Of a stretch of DNA of 64,000 bases, positions 52,340 through 61,975 are shown one piece after another. Position 1 is the stretch's first letter. Each line of letters starts with the position of its first letter. The position numbers were made by a program, and so were the translations under genes. Under the pieces are notes generated by a model. The model made no database searches and had not been told where the DNA came from. It saw nothing but the letters and a program-made list of their open reading frames with translations. Source of the DNA: HTCC2207 sp002685195 (lineage in GTDB: Bacteria > Pseudomonadota > Gammaproteobacteria > Pseudomonadales > Porticoccaceae); assembly GCA_051201675.1 (NCBI GenBank), contig CP179212.1, forward strand, positions 2,232,001 through 2,296,000, in the 5' to 3' direction.

Positions 52340-55039
52340 ATGAAGCCGTTCAATAGTGGCACTGATATCCCCGATAGCGATCCAGTTGAAACTCAAGAGT
52401 GGATTGACTCTATGCTTTCTGTCAGCTCAATTTCTGGACCGGAAAGAGCTCAATTTCTACTGAGACAAATAGAAGAAGTAATCAGAAATACAGGAGGGGC
52501 TGCGAATGCCCAACCTTTCTCCGCTTATCGCAACTCTATCTCCTTAGACCAACAGGGTGCCTACCCAGGTAATTTAGAACTGGAGGAACGAATTACAGCC
52601 ATAAATCGCTGGAATGCACTGGTAATGGTCATGCGCGCCAACAAAGCGTACGGCGGCCTCGGCGGACACATAGCGAGTTACGCTTCAGCAGCTGAAATTT
52701 TTGAAACCGGTTTTAATCATTTCTTTCGAGCAAAAACTAGCGACTTCGCTGGGGATTTGGTTTATTTCCAACCCCACTCTGCACCAGGAGTTTATGCTCG
52801 GGCTTTTCTCGAGGGCCGGCTAGACGAGAACCAACTGTCTAATTATCGACAAGAAGTTGCAGGCAACGGCCTGTCCTCTTACCCCCACCCATGGTTAATG
52901 CCCGATTTTTGGCAGTTCCCTACAGGTTCTATGGGATTAGGCCCATTAAATGCTGTTTATCAAGCGCGTTATATGCGCTACCTAGAGGGAAGAGGTTTAT
53001 CAAAAACTACTGATCGCCATGTATGGGGTGTTTTTGGCGACGGGGAAATGGACGAACCAGAATCTATTAGCGGACTTACACTTGCGGCTCGAGAAGGGCT
53101 GGATAACCTCACCTTTATTGTCAACTGTAATTTACAGCGCCTAGATGGCCCTGTTAGAGGTAATGGTCAGATTATTCAAGAACTCGAAAGTCTTTTTATC
53201 GGCGCAGGATGGAACGTTATTAAAGTACTTTGGGGGTCAGAGTGGGATGGTTTGTTTGCTAGAGATGCCGATCAAGTTCTATTACGTCGATTTGCCGAAA
53301 CCGTTGATGGGGAATATCAAGATCTAGGGTCAAAAGATGGCGACTATAACCGTGCTAAATTTTTTGACACTGATCCGGCAACCAGTGCTTTAGTTGCCCA
53401 CATGACTGACGTAGAGATTAACAAATTAAAGCGTGGTGGACATGATTTACGAAAGCTGTATGCCGCATTCGCAGCTGCTAAAGCCCATAAAGGAAAGCCA
53501 ACAGTTATTTTAGCTAAGACCAAAAAAGGCTTTGGTATGGGGGGCGCTGGTGAAAGCCGAATGTCTTCTCACCAAGCTAAGAGTTTGGATATTGATGCGT
53601 TAACCGCTTTTAGAGACCGCTTTTCACTACCCTTAAGTGATAGTGATTTAGAAGAATTAAATTTTTACAAACCAGCCCCTGATAGTCCCGAGATGTTATA
53701 TTTGATTGGAAAACGTGAGGCCTTGGGCGGCTCCCTGCCCGCTCGAAAATTTAGTCTCATCGATGCTTCGCTCAAAAAGAGCGGCTCCTCTTTAATCCCA
53801 GATATCAGTCAATACGCCAAGTTTGCAATGCAGCCCAAAGGCAAATCAATGTCCACCACCATGGCTGCTGTTCGTATGCTTGGTGGTTTGCTTAAAGATA
53901 AGACTTTGGGACCGAGCATTGTGCCAATCGTCGCAGATGAAGCAAGAACCTTTGGTATGGACAACCTATTTCGTCAAATAGGTATTTATGCTCCCCTCGG
54001 CCAGCTGTACAAACCAGAAGACTCTGAATCTATGATGTTTTATAGAGAGGTCAAAAATGGACAACTACTCGAAGAGGGGATCAATGAGGCCGGTGCTCTT
54101 TCATCTTGGACCGCCGCTGCAACATCCTATGCTATCCACGATACTCCAACCTTACCTTTTTATATCTACTATTCAATGTTCGGCTTCCAGCGTGTAGGAG
54201 ATTTAATTTGGGCTGCCGCTGATCAGCGTGCCAGAGGTTTTTTGTTGGGAGCCACCGCGGGACGCACAACCCTGTCAGGCGAAGGATTACAACATCAGGA
54301 TGGTAGCAGCCACTTAGTTGCCTCGACCGTACCCAACTGTCGTGCCTATGACCCCGCATATGCTTACGAACTTGCCATTATCATGCATCATGGGATGCAA
54401 CAAATGATGGAATTAAATGTAGATGAGTTTTATTACATCACAGTGATGAATGAAAACACTGTCCAGCCTGATATGCCTTCTAATGTAGAAGAAGACGTTA
54501 TCCGTGGTATGTACAAAATACAAAACCGAGGTAAAGACTCTGATCAATCAACAGTGCGACTGATAGGCTCTGGAACTATCCTCAATGAAGTTATCGCTGC
54601 GGCAGATTTATTATTCGAGCAGTTTAATATTAGTAGTGATATCTTTAGCGTCACTAGTTTTACCGAGTTAGCAAAACAGGCGAGATCTGTTGAAAGAGAA
54701 AATCGATTAAGTCCGTCTGAGACCCCTAAAAAAAGTCACGTGCAAGAATGTCTATCCGGCGATGCCCCAATCATTGCAGCAACAGACTATGTCGCAGCAC
54801 TGCCTCAACTTATTGCTCCTTACGTAGAAGGTCGTTTTATCGCCCTAGGAACAGATGGTTTTGGTCGGAGTGATCAACGAGCCGTTTTACGAGGCTTTTT
54901 TGAAGTTGATAAATATAATATAGCCCTCGCAGCCATTGAATCTTTAGTGAGACTACAATTATTAGATTCTTCTGTGCTGAGCGAAGCTCTGGTCCGATTC
55001 GAAATCAACTCAGACGCGCCAGACCCCTGGACAATATAA
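52340..55039 (+). CDS. aceE: Pyruvate dehydrogenase E1, homodimeric type
   Basis: An 899-residue thiamine-diphosphate enzyme that decarboxylates pyruvate (or a close 2-oxo acid) and acetylates the lipoyl domain of E2. The TPP motif is unusually clear: FGDGEMDEPESISGLTLA then NCNLQRLDGPVRGNG. The N-terminus (DPVETQEWIDSMLSV) and GGHIASYASAAEIFETGFNHF are AceE-like, as are GEGLQHQDGSSHL and TDGFGRSDQRAVLRGFFEVD. E2 and E3 genes are not next to it; instead a ferredoxin-NADP reductase gene follows. It may be the main AceE with genes elsewhere, or a second paralogue. A 21-bp-periodic repeat lies upstream. Confidence 0.95.
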   Translation: MKPFNSGTDIPDSDPVETQEWIDSMLSVSSISGPERAQFLLRQIEEVIRNTGGAANAQPFSAYRNSISLDQQGAYPGNLELEERITAINRWNALVMVMRANKAYGGLGGHIASYASAAEIFETGFNHFFRAKTSDFAGDLVYFQPHSAPGVYARAFLEGRLDENQLSNYRQEVAGNGLSSYPHPWLMPDFWQFPTGSMGLGPLNAVYQARYMRYLEGRGLSKTTDRHVWGVFGDGEMDEPESISGLTLAAREGLDNLTFIVNCNLQRLDGPVRGNGQIIQELESLFIGAGWNVIKVLWGSEWDGLFARDADQVLLRRFAETVDGEYQDLGSKDGDYNRAKFFDTDPATSALVAHMTDVEINKLKRGGHDLRKLYAAFAAAKAHKGKPTVILAKTKKGFGMGGAGESRMSSHQAKSLDIDALTAFRDRFSLPLSDSDLEELNFYKPAPDSPEMLYLIGKREALGGSLPARKFSLIDASLKKSGSSLIPDISQYAKFAMQPKGKSMSTTMAAVRMLGGLLKDKTLGPSIVPIVADEARTFGMDNLFRQIGIYAPLGQLYKPEDSESMMFYREVKNGQLLEEGINEAGALSSWTAAATSYAIHDTPTLPFYIYYSMFGFQRVGDLIWAAADQRARGFLLGATAGRTTLSGEGLQHQDGSSHLVASTVPNCRAYDPAYAYELAIIMHHGMQQMMELNVDEFYYITVMNENTVQPDMPSNVEEDVIRGMYKIQNRGKDSDQSTVRLIGSGTILNEVIAAADLLFEQFNISSDIFSVTSFTELAKQARSVERENRLSPSETPKKSHVQECLSGDAPIIAATDYVAALPQLIAPYVEGRFIALGTDGFGRSDQRAVLRGFFEVDKYNIALAAIESLVRLQLLDSSVLSEALVRFEINSDAPDPWTI

Positions 55040-55197
55040 GCTCTGCAGAAAATTCTCGCAAAAATTGTTAATTGGCCTTATATCAGCAGGCGTGTGCAAT
55101 ACGACTCTTTTTTAGAGTATACCTAGTTGGCAAATTTCCTTATAATTCGCCGCTAAATTTTTACCCTTACCGCTTCAATTTTACAAAGGTTGTCTTC

Positions 55198-55971
55198 ATG
55201 GCAAAACTAATTACTGAGACCGTCACCAGTGTTCATCATTGGAATGACAGCCTATTTAGCTTTAAAACTACAAGAGACCCTAGTTTTAGATTTAAAAATG
55301 GGCACTTTGTCATGATCGGGCTTGAACATGAAAATAAGCCATTGATGCGCGCATACAGTATTGCGAGCGCAAACTATGAAGATGAGTTGGAATTTTTTAG
55401 CATCAAGGTAGAAGATGGACCACTGACCTCTAAATTACAACATCTTAAACCTGGGGATAAGATCCTAATTGGTAAAAAACCGACTGGGACATTAATCACT
55501 GATCAGATGTTACCTGGGAAAAATCTTTATTTAATAGGCACTGGAACCGGCCTAGCCCCTTTTATGAGTATTATTAAAGATCCAGAGGTTTATGAGCAAT
55601 TTGATAAGATAATCTTAACCCATGGTGTTCGCTATATCTCAGAGCTAGCCTACAGTGATTACATAAAAAACGAGCTGCCTGAACACGAATATTTTGGGGA
55701 ATTCGTTAAGCAGAAACTGATTTACTACCCTCTTGTCACTCGAGAACCTTTTGAAAACAACGGGCGTGTCACTGAGATGATGACCTGTGGGAAATTATTT
55801 ATCGATATAAATATGTCCCTACCAAACAAGCAAGATGATCGCTTTATGCTCTGTGGCAGCCCAAGCATGCTAAAAGATATGTGCAAGATTCTGGAGGATA
55901 GGGGATTCTCTGAAGCTCGAAATGGGCATATGGGTGAATACGTGATTGAACGAGCGTTTGTAGAAAGGTAG
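55198..55971 (+). CDS. fpr: Ferredoxin-NADP+ reductase
   Basis: A 257-residue FAD enzyme exchanging electrons between NADPH and ferredoxin or flavodoxin. The FAD-binding motif is RAYSIAS (in LMRAYSIASANYEDELEFFS), DGPLTSKLQHLKPGD follows, the NADP motif is LIGTGTGLAPFMSI, and the C-terminus GHMGEYVIERAFVER is the bacterial subclass ending with an extra aromatic-containing tail. The ATG at 55198 has AAAGG nine bases upstream; the open frame runs further back to 55072 but that part is not protein-like. A terminator follows at 56006-56027. Confidence 0.94.
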   Translation: MAKLITETVTSVHHWNDSLFSFKTTRDPSFRFKNGHFVMIGLEHENKPLMRAYSIASANYEDELEFFSIKVEDGPLTSKLQHLKPGDKILIGKKPTGTLITDQMLPGKNLYLIGTGTGLAPFMSIIKDPEVYEQFDKIILTHGVRYISELAYSDYIKNELPEHEYFGEFVKQKLIYYPLVTREPFENNGRVTEMMTCGKLFIDINMSLPNKQDDRFMLCGSPSMLKDMCKILEDRGFSEARNGHMGEYVIERAFVER

Positions 55972-56005
55972 CGAACTAATTCCTAACATAGACTATCTCG
56001 CTAGT

Positions 56006-56027
56006 GGCCGCCCTGAGGCGGCCTTTT
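56006..56027 (+). terminator. Rho-independent terminator after fpr
   Basis: GGCCGCC (56006-56012) pairs with GGCGGCC (56017-56023) around CTGA, followed by TTTT. It lies 34 bases after the fpr stop and 14 before the convergent azurin stop. Confidence 0.85.
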
Positions 56028-56040
56028 CGACAATTATCCG

Positions 56041-56493
56041 TTAGGAATTGACGTTAAACGCGCCGCGCATACTGTAGGAATGTCCGGGAAAAGAACAAAA
56101 GAAAGTATAGCCCTCACCAGCGGTTAACCCAGCCGTAGAAAACGTCAGGCTCGTACTCTCACCACCCCCAATGACAGATGTAAAAGCAACGACTCTGGCA
56201 TCTCCAGGAGGAACATAATCTGCCGCTAATCCGGCGCTCATACCCTCTGTGGCCAAAGCTTGCACATCGGCGTTTTTAGACAACACCCAATTGTGACCCA
56301 TTATCTTTGCAGGTAACTGTCCAGTATGTTTCAGATTGACAGTAATAGACTCGCAGCTTTTTTCCACTGTCATATCAGCTGCACTAAACTTTAGATAATC
56401 ACCGACCTCCACATCGAAGGAACAGGCGGCTTGGGACAAACTTCCCGCGGCAAAAAAACCTAATGCGATAGCTACTTTTAACATCTGTTTCAT
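56041..56493 (-). CDS. azu: Azurin (blue copper protein)
   Basis: A 150-residue periplasmic copper electron carrier. The signal peptide ends SLSQA-ACS. The copper ligands are all present: His in MGHNWVLS, and Cys, His and Met in FFCSFPGHSYSMRGAF. The disulfide cysteines (ACSFDVEV, KSCESI) and the ILKHTGQLPAKIMGHN-type strand are typical. GGAG lies five bases before the ATG. Its partner here is not evident, but the di-haem peroxidase at 7182 is a known type of azurin client in other bacteria (inference). Confidence 0.95.
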   Translation of the reverse strand: MKQMLKVAIALGFFAAGSLSQAACSFDVEVGDYLKFSAADMTVEKSCESITVNLKHTGQLPAKIMGHNWVLSKNADVQALATEGMSAGLAADYVPPGDARVVAFTSVIGGGESTSLTFSTAGLTAGEGYTFFCSFPGHSYSMRGAFNVNS

Positions 56494-56671
56494 GATAACT
56501 CCATAATGTGTATTAAATGTTTATTGCCGCAAAGATACGGTTAAGTTCCGGCCTTGGATTATGAAAAGAACCTCTGGGCAGACCTTGTAAATCCATTATC
56601 ACCCTTTTGAAAGGGCCACTATAACAGTGAAGCTACCAGACTACGATCCAACTGCTAATTTTATGGCGCCT

Positions 56672-58837
56672 TTAATTTTCTCCATATTGATAGGGTAGTT
56701 CATTAAAGCCCATATTGAACAAAGTAAAGCCAAACTTATCTGCATATTGTTCGATAATTTTTGAAACGGGCGTACCAGCACCATGCCCAGCATCAGTCTC
56801 AATGCGTATTAACATCGGGCTTTGACTTGTATTCTTACCTTGCAGATGTGCTGCAAACTTAAACGAGTGCGCAGGAACAACCCGATCATCATGATCTCCT
56901 GTAGTGACCATAGTTGCAGGATAAGCTTGTTGCCTAACGTTGTGGACAGGGGAGTAACCTTGTAAATATTCGAACATTTCTCGACTTTGCTCAGCGGTGC
57001 CATAATCATATGCCCAGCCTGCTCCAGCTGTGAATGTATGGTAGCGCAACATATCTAAGACCCCTACACCGGGCAGTGCAACTCTCATCAAATCAGGTCT
57101 CTGGGTTAAAACGGCGCCAACCAGTAGCCCCCCATTGGAGCGCCCATTGACTGCAAGATAGTCGCTAGAGGTGTATCCACTAGCTATCAGGTACTCTGCT
57201 GCTGAGATGAAATCATCAAAGACATTTTGCTTATTAAGCTGCGTCCCCGCATCATGCCAGCGCTTACCATACTCACCTCCGCCTCGCAGGTTGGGAACCG
57301 CATAAATACCCCCCTGCTCCAACCAGAACGCATTGGTAGTACTAAAACTTGGCGTAATGCTAATATTGAAACCCCCATAACCATAGAGCATGGTGGGATT
57401 CTTGCCATCCAAGACAAGGCCTTTTTTATGGGTGATCATCATAGGGATTCGCGTCCCATCTTTTGATGAATAAAACACTTGTTTTGATACGTAATCATCA
57501 CTATTAAATTCAACGCCAGATTCGCGATACACCTTGGACCTATTAGACTCTAGATCAAGCTCATAAATAGTGCTTGGGGTATTGTAGTTACTAAAAGAGT
57601 AATAAAGTTTCTCTGCTTTACGTTTTCCGCTAATGCTACCCGAACTGCCAAGTCCAGGGAGTGTAATTTCTCTCAATCGATTTCCACTGTAGTCGTACTG
57701 ATAAACTGTCGACAGTGCATCGATCATGTATTCGGCAAAAAAGTACCCTCCTCCGGTTGAGGGTAGTAGTACGTTTTCAGCCTCAGGAATAAAGTCTTTC
57801 CAATTCTTAGGACGGGGATCACTAGCATCCACTGTAACGATTTTTTGATTGGGTGCGTCTTTATCGGTCACTATATAAAGCTTAGTGTCCGCGTTATCAA
57901 TCACATACGCCTCAGCGTCAGTGTCATCCAGTATCGTGACAAGAGGAGAATTTGGTTCAGTAAGATCTTTCAAATACAGATCGTTACCTGTGGTAGAGAT
58001 AGCACCTGAAATAATCAGATAACGGCCGTCTTCGGTAACACTTCCTCCTACGTAGCGGCGCTTTTGTTCGGCAGTAGCACCGAATATAACTTTATCCTCT
58101 TTTTGCGATGTACCCAGCTGATGGAAGTAAAGTTTGTGCTGGTCAGTTTTAGCTGATAACTCGCTTCCTTGAGGTTTATCATAACTTGAATAGTAGAAGC
58201 CCTCCTGTCCTCTCCATGCAATTCCAGAGAACTTAACATCGACGATTGGTTCTTCAATGGCCTCTTTTGTTACAGCATCAATGACTAGGATTTTGCGCCA
58301 ATCACTGCCGGCTTCAGAAATAGAGTAAGCGGCCAAAGAACCGTCTTGGGAAAAACTAAGAGAAGAAAGGGATGTCGTACCATCATCACTAAAGCTATTA
58401 GGGTCCAGAAATATCTCTGTTTGGCCGTCCCTAGCTATACGATAAATTACATACTGATTCTGGAGCCCTTCGTTTTTGTAAAAGTAGGTAAATCCTCCTT
58501 CCTCAAATGGCGCACCCACTTTCTCATAATTCCACAACTTTTCAATACGATCCCTAATTTTCTCTCTGTAGGGAATCACACTTAAATAATTTTGCGTAAC
58601 TTTGTTTTGTGCCATGACCCACTCACCTGTTTCATGGCTCATATCATCCTCTAACCAGCGATAAGGATCCGGCACTCGAGTATCAAAATACTCGTCAACA
58701 ACGTTGCCTTTTACCGTTTTGGGATAGTCAAATGTTGCCCATTCATTATCGTTTGATAACTGAGATTCTGAGCAAGATCCCAATAATAAACTCAATGCCA
58801 AAATGCTTAGTAATACTTGTTGGTGATATATTTTCAT
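56672..58837 (-). CDS. Prolyl oligopeptidase (S9A) lipoprotein
   Basis: A 721-residue serine peptidase that cuts small proline-containing peptides. A lipoprotein signal (ILALSLLLGSC) begins it. The beta-propeller starts with DPYRWLEDDMSHETGEWV; the catalytic domain has GGGEYGKRWHDAG, nucleophile Ser in GRSNGGLLVGAVL, Asp in GDHDDRVVPAHSFKF and His in DAGHGAGTP. GGAG lies four bases before ATG 58837, preferred to an ATG five codons upstream. It is divergent from the M16 peptidase gene; both are envelope peptidases. Confidence 0.94.
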   Translation of the reverse strand: MKIYHQQVLLSILALSLLLGSCSESQLSNDNEWATFDYPKTVKGNVVDEYFDTRVPDPYRWLEDDMSHETGEWVMAQNKVTQNYLSVIPYREKIRDRIEKLWNYEKVGAPFEEGGFTYFYKNEGLQNQYVIYRIARDGQTEIFLDPNSFSDDGTTSLSSLSFSQDGSLAAYSISEAGSDWRKILVIDAVTKEAIEEPIVDVKFSGIAWRGQEGFYYSSYDKPQGSELSAKTDQHKLYFHQLGTSQKEDKVIFGATAEQKRRYVGGSVTEDGRYLIISGAISTTGNDLYLKDLTEPNSPLVTILDDTDAEAYVIDNADTKLYIVTDKDAPNQKIVTVDASDPRPKNWKDFIPEAENVLLPSTGGGYFFAEYMIDALSTVYQYDYSGNRLREITLPGLGSSGSISGKRKAEKLYYSFSNYNTPSTIYELDLESNRSKVYRESGVEFNSDDYVSKQVFYSSKDGTRIPMMITHKKGLVLDGKNPTMLYGYGGFNISITPSFSTTNAFWLEQGGIYAVPNLRGGGEYGKRWHDAGTQLNKQNVFDDFISAAEYLIASGYTSSDYLAVNGRSNGGLLVGAVLTQRPDLMRVALPGVGVLDMLRYHTFTAGAGWAYDYGTAEQSREMFEYLQGYSPVHNVRQQAYPATMVTTGDHDDRVVPAHSFKFAAHLQGKNTSQSPMLIRIETDAGHGAGTPVSKIIEQYADKFGFTLFNMGFNELPYQYGEN

Positions 58838-59049
58838 ATTGCTCCACTTCAACTCAATCAGTCAGGAAATCAAACGATTATTCATCAAAGAGACGGGCTG
58901 GTCACAAAACAAGCAAAATAGGTTTAATCTTGCTTGTATTCTCTCAAAGTTTAGTCAGAATAACTGTACCTTCATTTTGCCAAGTGTATGCGCCTGAGAG
59001 CAAAATAATCAATCATTTAAGTCTTAAATTTTATTTTAGGAGTACGACA

Positions 59050-61902
59050 TTGAAAAACTGGACTTGGGTTCTGATAGCTTTCTGCGTATCAGCATGTCAA
59101 AACAATGATCAACAAACCGTGGTGTCTGGAGCAGACATTAGTATTCAAGGAATTAACTTCATTGAGCAAGTTAATAATCAAAATGCTGACGTAGTTATTC
59201 CCTACAGTAAATATGAACTAAACAATGGCCTGACTGTCATTTTGCATCAAGACACTTCGGATCCCCTAGTGCATGTAGACATCACCTACCATGTTGGTTC
59301 GGGCAGAGAAGATCTTGGTAAATCAGGTTTTGCTCACTTCTTTGAGCATATGATGTTTCAAGGCTCTGATAATGTGGCTGATGAGCAGCACTTTAAATTG
59401 GTTACTGAAGCTGGCGGCACAATGAACGGTTCAACCAATACGGATCGTACTAATTACTATCAGACCGTTCCCGCCAACCAGCTAGAAAAAGTGTTGTGGT
59501 TGGAAGCTGATCGAATGGGTTTCTTTCTAGATGCGGTAACCCAAGAAAAATTTGAAGTTCAACGAGAAACAGTAAAGAACGAGCGTGGGCAGCGAGTAGA
59601 TAACAGACCCTATGGCCAACTTAACGAGCGCGTCTCGGAGGCTCTGTATCCCCAAGGGCATCCCTACTCTTGGCCTGTCATCGGGTATATGGATGACCTT
59701 GATCGAGCAGATCTCAACGACCTCAAAGCGTTCTTTCAGCGCTGGTATGGACCTAATAATGCCACCCTAACCATCGGCGGTGATATAGACAAAACCGCAA
59801 CCTTGACTCTCGTTCAAAAATACTTTGGACCCATCTCTGCCGGCCCTCAAGTAGAAATGCCTGAAAAGCCTAGCTTTGAAATTGATGCTGATCGGTATAT
59901 CTCTATGGAGGACAACGTCCACCTGTCACTCATTTATATGTCATATCCGACCGTTTCACTTCGACATGAAGATGAAGCTCCACTAGATGTTCTATCTAGT
60001 ATTTTGGGGGGTGGTAAGACATCTCTTCTCTATAAAAATCTTGTTAAAACCCAGATAGCAGTCCAAGCCTCAGTAAGTCATCCCTGTGCTGAATTAGCCT
60101 GTACATTTAATTTTTATGCCCTGCCCCATCCAGCTTCCCAAAAGTCTCTTGCCGATATCGAGCAAGTTATTCGCGATAGCTTGATAGAATTTGAAGAGCG
60201 CGGTGTACAGGAGGATGACCTGATTAAGGTCAAAGCAGGAATAGAATCAGGTTCTATATTTGGATTACAAAGTGTCTCAGGAAAGGTGAGCCAACTAGCT
60301 GCGAACCAAACATTTTCTAATAACCCAAATTATATTGGGGAAGATATAGCGCGGTACAATGCAGTAACTAAAGAAGACGTAATGCGGGTCTATAAAAAAT
60401 ATATTAAGGACCAACATGCTGTCATTATGAGTGTCGTCCCCAAGGGACAGCTTTCAGCAATCGCAGCCAGTGATAATTTTGTACCCCCTGCCAGAAGCAC
60501 CGGCGAAAATAATGCAGTGGCGTCTAATGCTATTGCCGCTGACAAGAAAAAAGATAACTTTGATCGAAGTAAAATCCCCACTGCTGGGGCCAACAAGGCC
60601 GTTGATGTGCCATCTATGTGGGAAAGTAGTCTTGACAATGGCATCTCTATTTTAGGCGCTCAAAGCTCTGAAACTCCGACGACTTCAATGCTTCTTAAAA
60701 TCCCTGCGGGCCATTATTACTCGTCAAAAGATAAAGCTGGGACAGCACAATTACTGGCTGCCATGTTAAATGAGTCGACCACTGAGCGTAGTGCTGAGGA
60801 AATGAGCAATGCGCTGGAAAAACTTGGCAGCAGCATCTCTATATACGCTGGCAATCATTACATGAATGTTAATATCAGTAGTCTTACAAAGAATCTCGAT
60901 GCAACCTTATTGCTAGCCTATGAGAAACTGAGGCAACCTGCGTTTGTTGAAAGTGAATTTGAGCGATTGAAGAATAATTCTATACAGGGTGCTATCAATA
61001 ACAAAAAAGATGCCGGTTACCTCGCCTCTACAGCTTATAGACAGCTGCTTAATCAAGATAACATTGCTGGAATATCCGGCTCTGGTAACGAAGAAACACT
61101 GTCTAATATCTCAATAGGCGATATTAATGACTTCTATTCCCGGCATCTTAAACCGGCTAATGGCCAATTGATCGTGGTTTCAGATCTAGGCCAAGCTAAA
61201 ACCAGTCAATCCCTATCGCTCTTTAAAGCATGGGAGGGTTCTGGAGAGAAACTGAGTCTCTCTATCCCCCAACCAGATACTAAACTTGGTGTCATTTACT
61301 TGGTCAATAAAGATGATGCAGCCCAATCAGCAATCCGCATTGGTAAGCGCTCTTTGAAAGAAGATATTACTGGTGAGTTTTACAAAGCATCATTAATGAA
61401 CTTCCCTCTAGGTGGTGCGTTTAATAGTCGGATTAACCTTAATTTACGTGAGGACAAAGGGTATACCTACGGTGCACGCTCTTACTTCAGTGGAGACAAA
61501 CTCTCAGGCTCATACACTGCTAGCGCAGAAGTTAGAGCTGATGCGACAGATAAATCAATTATTGAATTTGTAGATGAAATAAAAACCTATGCGGAACAAG
61601 GAATCAGTGATGAGGAGTTGGATTTTATGCGCAGTGCTATCAATCAAAAAGATGCACTCAAGTATGAAACTCCGCGAGCTAAATTAGGGTTCTTGGCGCA
61701 AATTCTCGAACACAATCTAACACCAGGGTTTGTCGATGAGCGCAATGAAATAGTAGAAACTATTACTAAAGATGAAATTAACGCATTGGCCACAAAGCAC
61801 TTAAATATTAATGAGATGCTTATGGTCGTGGTTGGGGATGCCAAGACGCTGCGGCCGCAACTGGAAGCTTTGGGTTACGAGGTAATAGATTACGATATCT
61901 AG
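59050..61902 (+). CDS. M16 family zinc peptidase lipoprotein (pitrilysin/insulinase type)
   Basis: A 950-residue peptidase with two M16 units. The start is TTG 59050, with AGGAG nine bases upstream; the open frame continues far upstream (to 58732) but overlaps the divergent prolyl oligopeptidase gene and is not protein-like. A lipoprotein signal (VLIAFCVSAC) follows. The zinc motif HFFEH lies at residues 96-100 with the distal Glu in KNERGQRVDNRPYG. The second half (from ~residue 520) has M16C-like GKRS and NLREDKGYTYGARSYF but no HXXEH, the usual inactive partner half. It probably degrades peptides in the periplasm. Confidence 0.92.
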   Translation: MKNWTWVLIAFCVSACQNNDQQTVVSGADISIQGINFIEQVNNQNADVVIPYSKYELNNGLTVILHQDTSDPLVHVDITYHVGSGREDLGKSGFAHFFEHMMFQGSDNVADEQHFKLVTEAGGTMNGSTNTDRTNYYQTVPANQLEKVLWLEADRMGFFLDAVTQEKFEVQRETVKNERGQRVDNRPYGQLNERVSEALYPQGHPYSWPVIGYMDDLDRADLNDLKAFFQRWYGPNNATLTIGGDIDKTATLTLVQKYFGPISAGPQVEMPEKPSFEIDADRYISMEDNVHLSLIYMSYPTVSLRHEDEAPLDVLSSILGGGKTSLLYKNLVKTQIAVQASVSHPCAELACTFNFYALPHPASQKSLADIEQVIRDSLIEFEERGVQEDDLIKVKAGIESGSIFGLQSVSGKVSQLAANQTFSNNPNYIGEDIARYNAVTKEDVMRVYKKYIKDQHAVIMSVVPKGQLSAIAASDNFVPPARSTGENNAVASNAIAADKKKDNFDRSKIPTAGANKAVDVPSMWESSLDNGISILGAQSSETPTTSMLLKIPAGHYYSSKDKAGTAQLLAAMLNESTTERSAEEMSNALEKLGSSISIYAGNHYMNVNISSLTKNLDATLLLAYEKLRQPAFVESEFERLKNNSIQGAINNKKDAGYLASTAYRQLLNQDNIAGISGSGNEETLSNISIGDINDFYSRHLKPANGQLIVVSDLGQAKTSQSLSLFKAWEGSGEKLSLSIPQPDTKLGVIYLVNKDDAAQSAIRIGKRSLKEDITGEFYKASLMNFPLGGAFNSRINLNLREDKGYTYGARSYFSGDKLSGSYTASAEVRADATDKSIIEFVDEIKTYAEQGISDEELDFMRSAINQKDALKYETPRAKLGFLAQILEHNLTPGFVDERNEIVETITKDEINALATKHLNINEMLMVVVGDAKTLRPQLEALGYEVIDYDI

Positions 61903-61920
61903 CCTGCCTCTCGCTCAGTT

Positions 61921-61944
61921 CGGGGTTAGTGAAATCTAACCCCG
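61921..61944. terminator. Bidirectional hairpin between convergent M16 and M28 genes
   Basis: CGGGGTTAG (61921-61929) pairs perfectly with CTAACCCCG (61936-61944) around a six-base loop, between two convergent stop codons. The T content after it is modest (ATTTGGTT), so strength is uncertain. Confidence 0.7.
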
Positions 61945-61975
61945 ATTTGGTTCTCCGAAGAAGAGGGATTAAATC

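Noticed and set aside
55072..55197. Longer ferredoxin reductase N-terminus
   Set aside because: ATG 55198 has a good ribosome-binding site and begins at the family's normal N-terminus.
56602..56615. CCCTTT/AAAGGG hairpin upstream of azurin and after the prolyl oligopeptidase
   Set aside because: Two-base loop and no T-run; too weak to call a terminator.
58942..58954. TCTCAAAGTTTAG upstream of the M16 gene, like the TGAG element in reverse
   Set aside because: Only one half-site; no partner at 21 bases on either side.
58732..59049. Upstream extension of the M16 peptidase frame by 106 codons
   Set aside because: It overlaps the divergent prolyl oligopeptidase start and is not protein-like; TTG 59050 has AGGAG and opens a lipoprotein signal.
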